Source: Oxyruncus cristatus | Taxonomy: Eukaryota; Chordata; Aves; Passeriformes; Cotingidae | NCBI GenBank assembly: GCA_013399855.1 | Contig: VXAY01006688.1 | Coordinates: forward strand, 806,001 to 870,000 | Reading direction: 5' to 3' | Length of the DNA stretch: 64,000 nucleotides | Shown here: one piece after another, positions 48,073-60,100 of the stretch | How positions within the stretch are numbered: the stretch's first letter is position 1 | Layout: every line of letters begins with the position of its first letter | Translations under genes and position numbers: made by a program | Notes under the pieces: model-generated | The model's input: the letters and a program-made list of their open reading frames with translations, nothing else | What the model was told of the DNA's origin: nothing | The model's database searches: none

Positions 48073-51000
48073 TTTGCCTTAACCAAGTGTTTCCATGGAT
48101 TTATAGAGACTTTGGATCCAAGTGTTGCTCTGCCATGTGGGATACATGGCATTAAGTATTTGTGCAATGAAATCTTTATGCTGTGCCTTATGCTGGCGGT
48201 TGAGTGCATTTCAAGTGGAGCCTAGGCACAGGTTTGCAAGGCTCCTCAGAGCCATGTTCACAGAATCACCCAATTTTAACCCACAGAATTTATAAAGCCG
48301 TTTGTCTGAACACTGAGAAGATCCCTGAAAAAAGAGCCATGAAGCTCAGCAGACCCTCCTGGCTGGTTCTCCCCTAAAAGTGTGCTTACAAGGACCGAGA
48401 TGATGTCAATCTGATAATGGCCTTTCTTATTTCTGCCAGCACTCAGACAGGACTGCAGAAGTGGCATTAATATTGTGTCTGCTTCATTAGTTCACCTGCT
48501 GGCAGTTGCCTTGATGAGATCACTGGTTTTTCCATTCCGTATTTATAACTTTAGGTGCCACTTTCAGCATGCAGATTAACAGAGTCCTGATCATTGCGTT
48601 TTGTAGTTTATCAAGAACTTTTTTTGCTAATTGTGAAAAACTAGTCTCAACCAATTGGGCAGGAAGGAAATTTCGTTTCTCTCTTTCTCTTTCATAAATA
48701 CATGTTATGTGTTTCCAGTACTTAGATATGCACATGATAGCTTAGAAAATAGTTAGTGTAACTGTTGCCATTTATGCGGGCTGCTAGTATGCAAGATTTT
48801 TAGGAAGTTTTCAAGTCAAAACAGGCTCAACGTATCAGTAGGTCAGGAGGTAAAAGAGAACAGGAGAACTGCTGTTTAAACATGAGTCCATGACTGCATT
48901 TAGAACTGTGTACCCACTTCTCTTCATCCCTTCTCCAAACTGACACCAGTGGGTGCCTGGCAGACAGAGCTCAATCTGAGGGTTATTCTTGAGTATCTGC
49001 TGTTTTAAAGCTTTGGCTTCTTGAGGCATGTGATCTTGCATCATTATCAACTGTTGTCTTTTAAGAGAATGGCTGACTTTTAAAGCTGAAGATGAAGCTT
49101 GCAGTCAAAGTGAGGAGCTATAAAAGCTTGGATGCCAGCAAGTAAATGAAGGAAGACATACATTTCCTATTAAAAAGAATTGAATGATATAACCCTTGGC
49201 GGAGGGCCATGAAGCTGCTGTCAGCGTTATTTCCGTCTGCTAGGGCCAGGACTGAATGCACAGGGCATGTCTGCACTCCAAAACGAGCTAGTGAAGGCTT
49301 TGGCAGTGTGTCTGCTCAGCACGCCTAGCCCAGCCCTGGCTGGGGGGTCTGGATGATGCCTAGCTCTGCTAGTGAACTGGAGAGCTCCTGGGTCAGCATG
49401 GCATTGCCATGGCTGAACCCTACCCTCTGCCCATGTCAAGCTGGTGCTGGGCATGACTCGGATGCACGAAGGTCCATCATGAGAGCTCGGATCTTACCAA
49501 AGGTTTCCTTTTCCGTTTTATTTTGCTGAAAGATTATTTCTTCTACCTTGTTGCTTTTGAATGCATGCTTTGACTTGACCACAGAAATGGATATTTCCCC
49601 AAATGCTTGCCTTTTGTTGAATAGTTTCCGTTTTTCATACCTCCTTTATAAGATGCCTGGATCCATTTTCATGTGCTCAGCGTTTTATTCCCACCCGCTG
49701 AAAGGGAAAAGGAAGAAAGTTGCAAATGTCAACTCCTATTTGACTGATTTGGCTCATTGCTGGACTATAGGAAATTGTTCTATCAGTGTGAGGCAGGTTC
49801 TTGGACAAAAAGATATGGATAGGAAGTGAGGAAAATACAGTTGCACAAAAGGATTTGCGGGTAATGTTCAAGATTAGATTAAAACAATAGGACATTGTGG
49901 GGCCAGTGTGCTGTAAGACAAGTAATGCCAAAAGAGATGCCTAAAGCAGATGGGATTGATCACCTTCTGAGCATACTTCTTGCTCTTCAACAGTGGTCCA
50001 GAGAACCTAGACTGTTCGAAGGCACAGTCAGCTCTCAGATAAGACCAGGTTACTTGGGGTTTTATCCAGTAGGATTTTGGAAACCTCCATAGTTGGAAAC
50101 AGCACAGCTTTCCAGGGCAACAGCCTTGTGTGCAAGAGATGGTAATGCTCCTTTGAAAACTCTTCCTTCTTCCTTCCTGTGGCTAGGGTAGAAAGCACTT
50201 TTGTACAATCTGTCTTCGGAGAAAGACCTCACTGACTTAGATTCAGTCAGCTTTGTACTCCAAGCCCGCAATAAGCCTCTCTTTCCACTTTCTGCTGTCT
50301 TGCTCACAGTATGCTTGCTACCCTACTTGCTCACTACCTTACATGGAGTACTAAGTCATGATTAGGTTACCTGAAACCAGCCTTTTGTGCCATTTGAGAC
50401 CCTTGAGGGCATGTGAGACACCGGCATCAGGCTGGTGGACATGAGTGCCCCAATGAGTGATGGCTGTAAGGCAGGCAGGACAGTCAGGTACACATCACAT
50501 GGCACAAGATGTTTATTATGAGTAACAAAACTAAACCTCGAGGGTGGGGTGCAGCTGCAGATTCAGACACCTACTTTTAGACATCGACTACATGTGAGTT
50601 GGGTGTCCAAACTCTCACTGTAGTCAGGGAAGATCTAATCACTGCAGTCAATTGAGCCTAGAGAGAGATTAAGGTGGGCAGGTACAGGTGGCTACTTAAA
50701 GGTAACATGAATCAGTCTCTAGGCTCCATTTGCTGGGGTAAGATTTGGTTGCCTGCTCATGACATGTAGTGCTATATAAGATGATTTGCAATATCAAGAT
50801 ATCCACAGTGGGTGGGTAGATTGGAGGTAGATCTGAGACCTTCTGGAGAAGCAGATGGAGGATAGGCAGGATACCCTGGGACATCTCAAATACCTGCCCT
50901 ATGTGAATCAAGTCTCTAGATCTCCGTGGGTATGGAGGACCTTTGACACAGAGCTCACATGTGCATGGCAGACGCCCTCATAAAGCTGTCTCAATCTGTA

Positions 51001-51790
51001 ACTCATCTCACTGTTAACTTTAAGATGGAGAAATAAGAAGTTAATTCCACTTTTAAAAGGGATCTTTATCCTCAAAAGTTCAAGTTAGTTCACTGAATCC
51101 CCTGAATTTCTAACTTTTCATGCTTCTAAAGGCTTTGAGAAGGAAGAGAGTTGTTACTTATCAGCCAGGTCTTAACTTGGGAGTTAGCTGCAATTCAGGA
51201 TACACTTACAAACCCAAATACATAACTGGAGAACAGTCATCTTCTGGTTTTCTCAGTTAAGAGTCTGCAAACTTAGAAATTATATCAGGTGTCTAATCTC
51301 TTGTGCAACACAGGGCATATTACAAGTTTTAGTCACTCACTGAAGCCAGAATCTTTAAATCTGTGACTTCCATGAATCAACCAGAACTAAGGCATGACTT
51401 CTATAGAAAAACATGAGCCCCACTTTTAAATTTTCCTTTGATAGAGAATTCTTCATAGCAATTAGTGACCTATTTTGGTGATTAACACTTTCCCTATTAA
51501 AATTCATCTTTCTGCTCCGAGTGTGTCAAATGTCAGCTTACAGACATTGAATCGTGTTGTAGGTTTTCCCACGAGAATAGTGAACTCTTTGTTGTTTCAA
51601 TTCCTGCATGAGGTACTCAGCATTTTTGTGTTCACTCAATCACTGTGGCTTCATTTGCTTTTGGCTACAAGTTTTTATTTACCCACATGTGGCCTTAATC
51701 ATTGCTTTCCATAGCATTCTCCTTCATGGATATAAAACCAATAGTCTTTGTTGTTAGATATTTACTCTTTCCTCATTAGTTGCTATTGTG

Positions 51791-51808
51791 CATATATATA
51801 TATATATG
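51791..51808. repeat. Short TA dinucleotide repeat
   Basis: About eight TA units, CATATATA...TATATG. It is a minor microsatellite. Confidence 0.9.
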
Positions 51809-53092
51809 CTATCAACTTCATTAACTAACTTTTCTTTCCATGTCATATTAAAAAACATTAAATAACAGAAGGTCAAGAAAAGTCTCATGGGATCTTGCCT
51901 GATGATGTTTCCCTGGTTACCCTTAGATTTGAAATTTGTTGTTTCTAGCATTTAATCCTTATTCAACCATGAACTGTGCTGTTCTTCCCATTATTTGAGC
52001 CTGTGAGTCAAAGTGCCAAGCACAAGCCATTTGGACGCTTTCTGGGAATCTCTTAGATGAGCACTACCGCCTTTACCAACCAACCTGTGATTTCACCAAT
52101 AAAAGATAGCAAGTTATAACTTGTCACAGTATTTTGTATATCAGTATACTGACAGAATTAATCCCTTCCCTATCCAGTGGTTTTTCTTTTCCTTTGCAAT
52201 GAGGACAATCTTCTTCGGTGGCTTATGAAGGAAGGACACGTTGAAGACACCAGTGGCCCAACACCATGTCATGCACAAATTGCATTGGGGGGCAACAGAG
52301 AGCTTCATCCTTGCAGGGCTTTCTGCTTGCTCTTCTTGCTTCCCAAGGAATGTTGCTGAAACACGGCTCAGCCCAGCGGCACAGCAGGACCATATCCTGC
52401 CCGTGGGAGCAGGACAGGGGAGCTCAGTTAGCCCCCGTACCGTGCTTTTCCCTTCTGTCAGGTGGTCACAGCAAATACTGACCCACCTGCTGTACTCTGA
52501 TGCTGCTCTGAGTTAATTATTGCTTAAGCAGCCCTTTGGAAAGGCAGAGCATTCTAAAGGTATGATGTGTTATCACTTTTAAATCAGTGGTAGTCCACAG
52601 CTCTGCTCAAATTCACAGCCCTGTGCTAAAAAGTATGAAAAAGGACCATCACAAGAGAGGTTGGACTTCAGACCTATACTCAGTCTTTAGGAGGACACCA
52701 GGCATAGTAGCATCTTGGTCATCTAGTTTGAATAATTGTAGAATTATGGAAGTTAGGGGACTGAAAGGGTACAAAATGTTCGTATTATTCTACTATGTTC
52801 CTACACCATCTCAGCTCACAAACAGCAAAATCACTGAACTTGAGAGAGTGATATCAACCTTAATTTGACAAAGACAATTGGTTAAAAATCCAATATTTAC
52901 CATACGTATAGGAAATTACCAGGACCTGGAAGCAGGAAGGGAAAAATAAAATATATGCATATTATTAGTGCAATTGAGTATGACATGTAGAAAATTCATA
53001 GTTAGGCTTAAAATCCTAAAAATATATTTTTGGTTCTGTGAGCCATCTGGGCAAACAAGTATTTAGCAAATCATAGATAGTATAGGGATGCA

Positions 53093-53134
53093 GTTACAGT
53101 CATCTGCTGTTACAGACTGTTACAGTCATCTGCT
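53093..53134. repeat. Direct duplication, 26-base period
   Basis: The 16-base unit GTTACAGTCATCTGCT occurs exactly at 53093-53108 and 53119-53134, with a partial third GTTACAGACT between them. It is probably a slippage duplication. Confidence 0.93.
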
Positions 53135-53782
53135 TGTGCTCACATGGTTTTGTCATAAGGCTCCTGCTATTTTGCGAATCGTCGCTGGATCAGCAGTGAA
53201 CATCACTATCTTCAGCCTCTGCTTACTGCAGCTTCTGAATAGTGTAAATTTTGACGGCCTATAGGAACGGTGCCAGAGGCTCTCAGAGTCTGGACTTGGT
53301 TAAAATCTGTGGTGAAAGGAAGGGAGAAAGGGGGGGGAAAAAGGGAGATCTCCATCTGGGGTAAATTAAGATAGTACTACTCCAATATGTGGCAGCTCAA
53401 GACAACTTTAAGGAAAAAGAATATGCTGAGAGCTCCTGGAGGTTTGCTCAGAGAGTCCCTGCTGAGTAGACAGCTAGGTGACGTTTTCATCCTTTTGTTT
53501 TGTTTAGCTGAGAAACCTGAATTAAGTTCATGGGTTTATTCTTGTTTTGTTTATAGCTCCCCACAAATACTGATGGAGCACTGGCAATAAAACAAAAGGT
53601 CTACTTGTAAACCAGTTACTCACTTTTTCCAGATAAAAGTTTAGACTACCCAGTTTGAGGCAGGGTAAGGTAAAAAAGGGTGAGTTTAAGGTTGCTGATT
53701 TATTTCCTGACTTCAGAAGGAGAGAATTAATTGGCAAAGCTTTCAGGAATTTCAAGTATTGCAAACCCTGAGATATTCTTAC

Positions 53783-53810
53783 CTAGATTTTGCTTTTCAG
53801 TCTCTATGTC
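53783..53810 (-). other. Candidate 28-base micro-exon, minus strand
   Basis: On the minus strand an acceptor-like GATTTTTCCTTAAAG is followed by 28 bases and a donor GTAAGAATA. Only one frame is open, reading DIETEKQNL. The acceptor's AAAG end is sub-optimal. With this length a chance match is likely. Confidence 0.12.
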
Positions 53811-54995
53811 CTTTAAGGAAAAATCATTAAAATGTAAAAGTGGGCTCAGACCTCATGTTCTGCCCTTCTCTTGTCTCCCTTCAAGTACATTCACCATAAC
53901 CTTCATGTTATGAAGGGCAACTCAAATTTTTCAAGATTTTAAGACAGTATAGGGGAATGTCTGAGTTCTGGTATCACAGAATGTCAGCCTTCACCTCCCA
54001 TGTGTGTGTTGGGGGCTTAGGTGGTTACAGCTTGGGAAATATTTACTGTTTAATGAATTTTGTACATTTCTTGAACAGCTGTACACCTCACCTCCTCTGC
54101 CTCTATGAGGATACTTACACATAAGTTTTGCACCAGGTAGGATAGTTCTGCCATCCAGAGTAGTCCTTCAAAAACCAGATGGATGTCTCTGAAGGATCGT
54201 TGCAGTGGTTCTCCATTACATCTGGTGAGTGCATGGATGGGGATATTTCCATGCAGCATGGTCAGCTCTCTTATCTGACTGTTCTTCATTAGCAGATTGC
54301 CAGAGGACAATTGCTGTGTCTGATGAGTAAGAAATGGAGATGGATCATGTGGCACCGCACAGCAAATAAGTCCAGTCTGCTAAATCAGTTGAGTTGAAAA
54401 CATCTCTGAGGTAGAAAACTGTACGTCACAAATTAATGTGAAGGGATGTAGAGAGCCTCCTGAGTTCTTGTGCCCTGCAATTACTACAAAATAAGCATTT
54501 CTTTGCTTAATACACAGGGGGGAAGTTTTGACAAAGCAAATAAGCATTTACAGATGTTTTCAATGTTTTCCATTTTGTCTGGGTCAATCCATAACCATTT
54601 AAACACTATAGAACCCAATCCAATTCATAGCAGTCAGTCTGGTTTGCACCAAAAGCATTGTGGTGATATTCCAGGTTTACACCAGTAAAGGTGAGAACCT
54701 TGCTGCAATTCCTACTGTCACTTGGACTGCAATGGTCTCTTTAGGTAGCTGACCTCAACAGGTGCTCAAAGATGAGCTTACTAGCCAGCATTCACAAACT
54801 CTTTCCTTAATAAAGATGAGGCCAGATTTGGTCCATCGTCCCAAAAGATGCATGCTCAGCAAGACTCATGAGTATTTTCAGCAATTGCAGTAAATATTTT
54901 CTTGTGGTCTTCAACTGCTTGACTGAAAATGAGTTTTAAGATTACAACTGGGATGATTCAAATGGGATTGAAAGAAATGCATTGCTCTGTCTCCC

Positions 54996-55144
54996 TAGGT
55001 TTCCTAGGGTGTTATCCCGATGAATATGACAACCGAACCCGGAGTGATTTGTTGAGCCTGGATCTCAAAGCTTCTCTGCGCTTGTACAGCATTCAGCTGG
55101 GAATCTGTGACAAGCAATTTACTATCAGGGTTACTTGCCACTAG
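54996..55144 (+). other. Open segment with a CpG cluster and a WSC-like phrase
   Basis: An acceptor-like TCCCTAGGTTTCCTAG is followed by an open frame beginning GCYPDEYDNRT and stopping at 55144. The first eleven residues resemble the start of a WSC domain (a cysteine-rich carbohydrate-binding-type module), but the expected later cysteine pattern is not visible and no consensus donor follows. Five CpGs occur within about 75 bases in an otherwise CpG-poor region, which can indicate constraint. It could be a decayed exon, a conserved non-coding element or chance. Confidence 0.13.
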
Positions 55145-57130
55145 TTTGTTGCACCTAAAACCTGATGCTGGTTTCGGCAGTCAGCAAAAGCCACCTTTTT
55201 TTGAGTTATTTTACTGGCATTGCATCGACTTATAGAACAGAGCTTCATTTTACTTTCTTTTTATTTTTCTTTTTAATTTTTACTATTCAAATACCCTATT
55301 AGGTGTTTCTAAATGTAGAGCTTTTATATATCATCATGGACATGTTAACAAGTGTGTGCATGTGGCCTAAATTAGACCACCTATGAAGGTGGCCTAGGAA
55401 ATCTAGATATTACCACAGGAAAGAGTGGAAAAGGCAGTTTACTACCACGAAGAGAAACATTTTAAAGCCAGCCCACCAGCGAAGAGACCCTGGCAGCCCA
55501 TAAAGAACTTTTCAACAGAGCGTGGAAAGTGCATATGAAGGACAGATATTGATCCCGGTTTCACCAAAGGTAGTAAACTGTTGTTGACCACAGGGTAGTT
55601 GTGCTAGCCTTAGAGCTGTGGGGCTGAATGAGACATGGACAGAGGGTGAGATGCAGTTCTGAGACCATGTGAAGCTGTTGGAAACATGTGTTTAAATTTC
55701 ACCTGCAGGAAGAGCAAACCATTAGGAAACCAAAATACTTCAAGAAATTCTTGGAGAACATTTGAAAGCCCAGGTCTATGCTAGAAGTAGCTGGCTGTAA
55801 CAAATGTAAAAATTTGTGGCTACACATAATAATCCAAAAAATAAAGGAAATGAAAGTAAAGATGCATTCAATTAAAGTCTTTCGTATTTCCTCTCTACAG
55901 AGCTGAGAAGTCTTGATGCTTACCTCACACACCAAAGAAGAAGGACCACATGCTGTCCTACATAAACACTGCTGGTCCAAGTTTGATTTTATGGAGTTCA
56001 GGTTTGGCCCAAGAAATTAAGACTGCCTTTGGCTCAAGAAATTAATTGTAGCCCTATGCATTCCCACTTGGCTTCGTCACCATTGTGCAAAGCTAACTAG
56101 GAATAAGAACTCTCACAAACAGGGTTCATCTCTGTACTACTGAAAAAAAAGGAGTGTATTAAATTGTGGCAACTTGAGAACATGAATTGAAGATCTGAGC
56201 ATACGGCGCCAATGTTTTTGCAGACTGCAGTTAGAGATCCCGTTCCATGTCTGCTATTCCTTCAGCTAAATCACCACAGAGGATATGGTTCTTGGTGCTT
56301 AGCTGTTATTATTTGTTTTTAAAACTTTTCAAGTAGTGGGCTGCTTGGAATATGGTCTGAGGTTGGTGTGTTCTTTCACCCTTTAGGATGAACAGAATGG
56401 TCCAGCAGTGGTGGGGGGAAGCACAGTAAATGTGAGGTCTTTGTGGGATCCTCTTTGATCTAAGGGTGCCTGGGTGGGTGCCTCATTCTACAAACTCAGA
56501 TGATTGTGGTACCCATGGTACCCTCCATTAGGTCCTCTGCTAATCCATAAGAACAGAGGTGAGGTGACAGCAGTCAAGAGGCAGCAGCCACAGAAGAGGC
56601 CGTTTGAAGCTGAGAAGGGGCTGTAGGTCATTAGCATCACCTTTTTTTGGGTAGTCACTTGCAACCTGCATGAATAGTTGGACTCTTCCACTCTGTGATT
56701 TCGGCACAGATGAGGGAGCAACACGGAAGAACCAACTTAAGCTGCTTCAGAAGATGATGTAAGAAATCCTGTTAGGAAGAAGCTACCATGAAGAAAGTTT
56801 ATTTCTAAACCTTCTGAGGCAAGAATTTGTTTATACCACCTGTCTGATTGGTCGAAAGGATATTGCAAGCCTAGCAGGTAATAAGCCAATGTGGTGGAGA
56901 CATGCTGGCACCTGAAGAGTGGTTACCATTCTGTCCATCCACTTTGGACTGTTCAGTCCAGGCTCTGTGGTACAGCTGCTTGCAGTGACCATTAGCACAA
57001 ACCAAGATGCAGGACTGAGCTCGTACCCCTGGGCCAAGGACGGGCCTTTTCAGACATGAAAACATACGGATTACACTGACTGGCTCAATGCTTCGTTGTG
57101 ATGCACTGTTCTGAACAGGAGGCACCTCAC

Positions 57131-57159
57131 CTTGTGCTCCTCCGAAATCCCAAATACCT
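57131..57159 (-). other. Candidate 29-base micro-exon, minus strand
   Basis: On the minus strand a strong acceptor (GTTCCTTCTTTACCAG) and a strong donor (CACAAG then GTGAGGTG) bound 29 bases that are open in all three frames. It lies inside the 145-codon ORF 56871-57308, which has no recognisable domain. Both splice sites are good, but the length makes a chance match plausible. Confidence 0.15.
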
Positions 57160-60100
57160 CTGGTAAAGAAGGAACTATGCAAGTAGGCTCTTACTCCTTT
57201 CCTCACACAACGGTTCTTGTCTCCTCTCCAGCCAGAGTGGCACATGTCTGTTTGCCATAAATAATACAGAGGCATCTGGGTCAAGCACAGTGCTGGAAGG
57301 ACATGCATTTTACCAGTTCTGCTTTGGCAGATACTGGTGCTTAGTGGTGAATGTGAAATAAGAAAGTGCCAAGTGCTTACGTTTTAGCAGTCACCGTGCC
57401 ATGGCCACTTGCCTCTCTCTAGCACCCACCTGTAGTCCATTCCATCCCTGTCTGAGTCTGCTGAAGACACAGGGTGAAGGGTTAAAGGATCTTTTTTTTT
57501 TGCTAAGATCTAGGTATAAGTAAACTGCACATGTCAGTCCTTCCTAGTGAGAAGGAAAGAGGAGAGTTTCCAGAGCTCTTTAGTGACAGGAACCTCCTCA
57601 CACTGAGTCACCTGGTGAGGAATAGTCGGTAGAGGGGAACTTTGACGGGGGAGAGGCACAAGACGACTCTGTGGTCTTCCATGTCCTATTTCTCTGGTAG
57701 CTCACTGCAGTTGCCATCTTTCTTCTTAAGTCTAACAAATGGTGTCGAGGCACACAGGGAAAATACGAATGGGATCATACCACTGATGAGATTTGTTAAG
57801 AAAGATGAAATCTCCTAAACTCACTCACTAAATCTGCCATCCATGGCAGCATAGCAGTTGTGAAAGGATCTTGAGGAACAGATCAAATAGAAATCACCAC
57901 TGCCAATATCATCTAGTTTAGGCAAAATCCCAGTGCAGATGACTCCAGCTACATCTGGATAAAAGTCCCTCTAGACCGAAGGAAAGAAAATAAAATTGAA
58001 TCTGGAGTCCTATTCTGTGGTCATTCAGCCACATGTTCCCTTTCAGGGTTTAGAGAGCAAGAAGCCAATCTCCATCTGCAGACGGCTTATGTTAGGATAA
58101 TGCATACAATGCTACACTGCAACATTGCCCGTGGTTGATATTGACAGGGACCCTCTCTGAAATGAGTTCCCTGTAAGCTACCTCAGCAAAATTTGTGTGT
58201 CCCTCTAAATACCAGCTGGGGCTGGGTTCACAGAGGAGAGGGGATCCAGGAGTGATTCAGCTCTGGAGCAGATATGAGGAATCAAAGCCCAACAGATGAA
58301 GAAAAGGAAACCAAAATAAATATGGTCATTTAATGTCTGGGAAAGGCGTAGCAGCGACACTGGGGATCAGCATTGCTGCAGGCAGATTTCTAAGGAATAT
58401 GAAGGAAATGTCTCTGATTTTACCAGATAATTTACCTAGAGTAGATCCAACTCTGTTGGGACAGGGTGGCAGAGGTGTGAACAGTGAGATACTGCTACAT
58501 GGGACATACAGGCATTTCGACAGGCTTCAGGATGGCCATGTCTATCCAAGCTGCTGACATGAATTTTGATGAATATTATCCCTTCTTGACCTTATCTGCA
58601 CGCATATGTGATGAACTTTGAAGGAAATCATTGTTTCTTGCAAAAAGCAGGACTAACTTGTCCCTCAAACACTTGTCTCATTCCTGCATAGGTTCAGACT
58701 TGATGGCCTGCTGTAACCAGTGAGTGCTGGGCAGTGACCCCAATGTCTTCTCAGCCCCAAACATCCCACTTTTAAAGAAGAAATTCAACCAAGTGTGGTG
58801 GAGGGTCAGTGCTGAGCTCTCCCCAGATCCCAAGCCCCTCAGGTGGAGCAGGACATCCTGGGAAGAGGCATCCTCAGATGCAGGACCTGGTTACTAAGTT
58901 TTGTGCTGGCAGTTTGGACCCGGATCCCCAAAACTGCTGTGTGTGAGAGAGGAGGCAGCTCCTGACCCCAACAACAGCTTTGGAGAAGCAGAAAGGGTGT
59001 TATTTGCACTGCTTCAGGTTTGTGAATTCTGAGTCCTATCAACCTTTAGATACTTGTTTAACTGTTGTCCTACTGAACCCCCACAACAGAACATACACTT
59101 CCTGTTGCCATCAGCTTCAGGAAAGTGAGGTTTTCCTTGCTGGCAGGAAGAACTGGCCACAATTTAGCTGTTTCATATATTTTACTGGCCTGCACTGGAT
59201 TTTTCATGAGAATGGTTTTTTCGTAGTGAAAATGGCAAACAATTCTTGTTCAAGAGCTTGGGCATCTCCCAGGTTGGTTGTATGTTTGTAAATTATTCAC
59301 AGGAGCACACAAAAATTGCTCAATTGGTGGAAAAACTCCCCAAGCTATTGTCATTGCTGCTTTTGCTCTTCGGGTTATAGCTCCCAATATTCTGAGATGC
59401 AGGGTGTCAGATCGGAATCAGCTTAGGTATCTAGTTTTTCTCCACTGAAGGGTCTCCAGTCAGAAGTATCTCTTAATTTGCTTCCTGATAAATTGAGCAA
59501 TGCAAGACTCATATAATTCTCATTGCAGGAATTTCTCCTTACCCTCACACTGTTTGTCCTAGTATTTTCTGCCACCTTTAAATTTTTTTTTCCAGAGGCC
59601 TTTAAAAATGCTGACATTTAACTTGAATACAGTTTTATGGTACTTATCAAATCCGTAGGAAGAGGTGAAATCACCTTCCTTGTTGTAATCATCATTCTCT
59701 TGTTTAAATATCCAAAGGTCATTTAAGCCCTCTCACTGCATGATTTGAAGAGATGCTCCTCAGCTCTAGTCTTAAATCACCTGAGCTTTGCTCTGTGTAC
59801 TAGCAGATACAAATCAGTCTTCATTAAAGCATATTTTGTTTTAATGGATCCTAATTGCTTTTTATAGTCATCTCCTTACTTAATATTCTGCTTGTATTGG
59901 ACCACCCATGCCACCACATTCCTCATCAGCAGCGCCTTTATGGTTCATCCAGACAGCTGATGGCCCTACCAGGCTACCAGCAGAACATCCATCCTGCTTT
60001 CCAAGGGGTGCCTGTGGGCTGCTGGCAGACCTGGATAAAGCCATTGAGGTTACAAGCGGAGCAGTGTCGCTAATGAACCTCTCCAAATGAATTCAGAGGC

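Noticed and set aside
54640..54700. Ancient interspersed repeat suggested by TTTACACCAGTAAAG
   Set aside because: Only a short phrase matches what I remember of such repeats. The boundaries and family cannot be supported without a library search.
56871..57308. 145-codon minus-strand ORF
   Set aside because: No recognisable domain. Only the 29-base spliced segment inside it was kept as a weak candidate.
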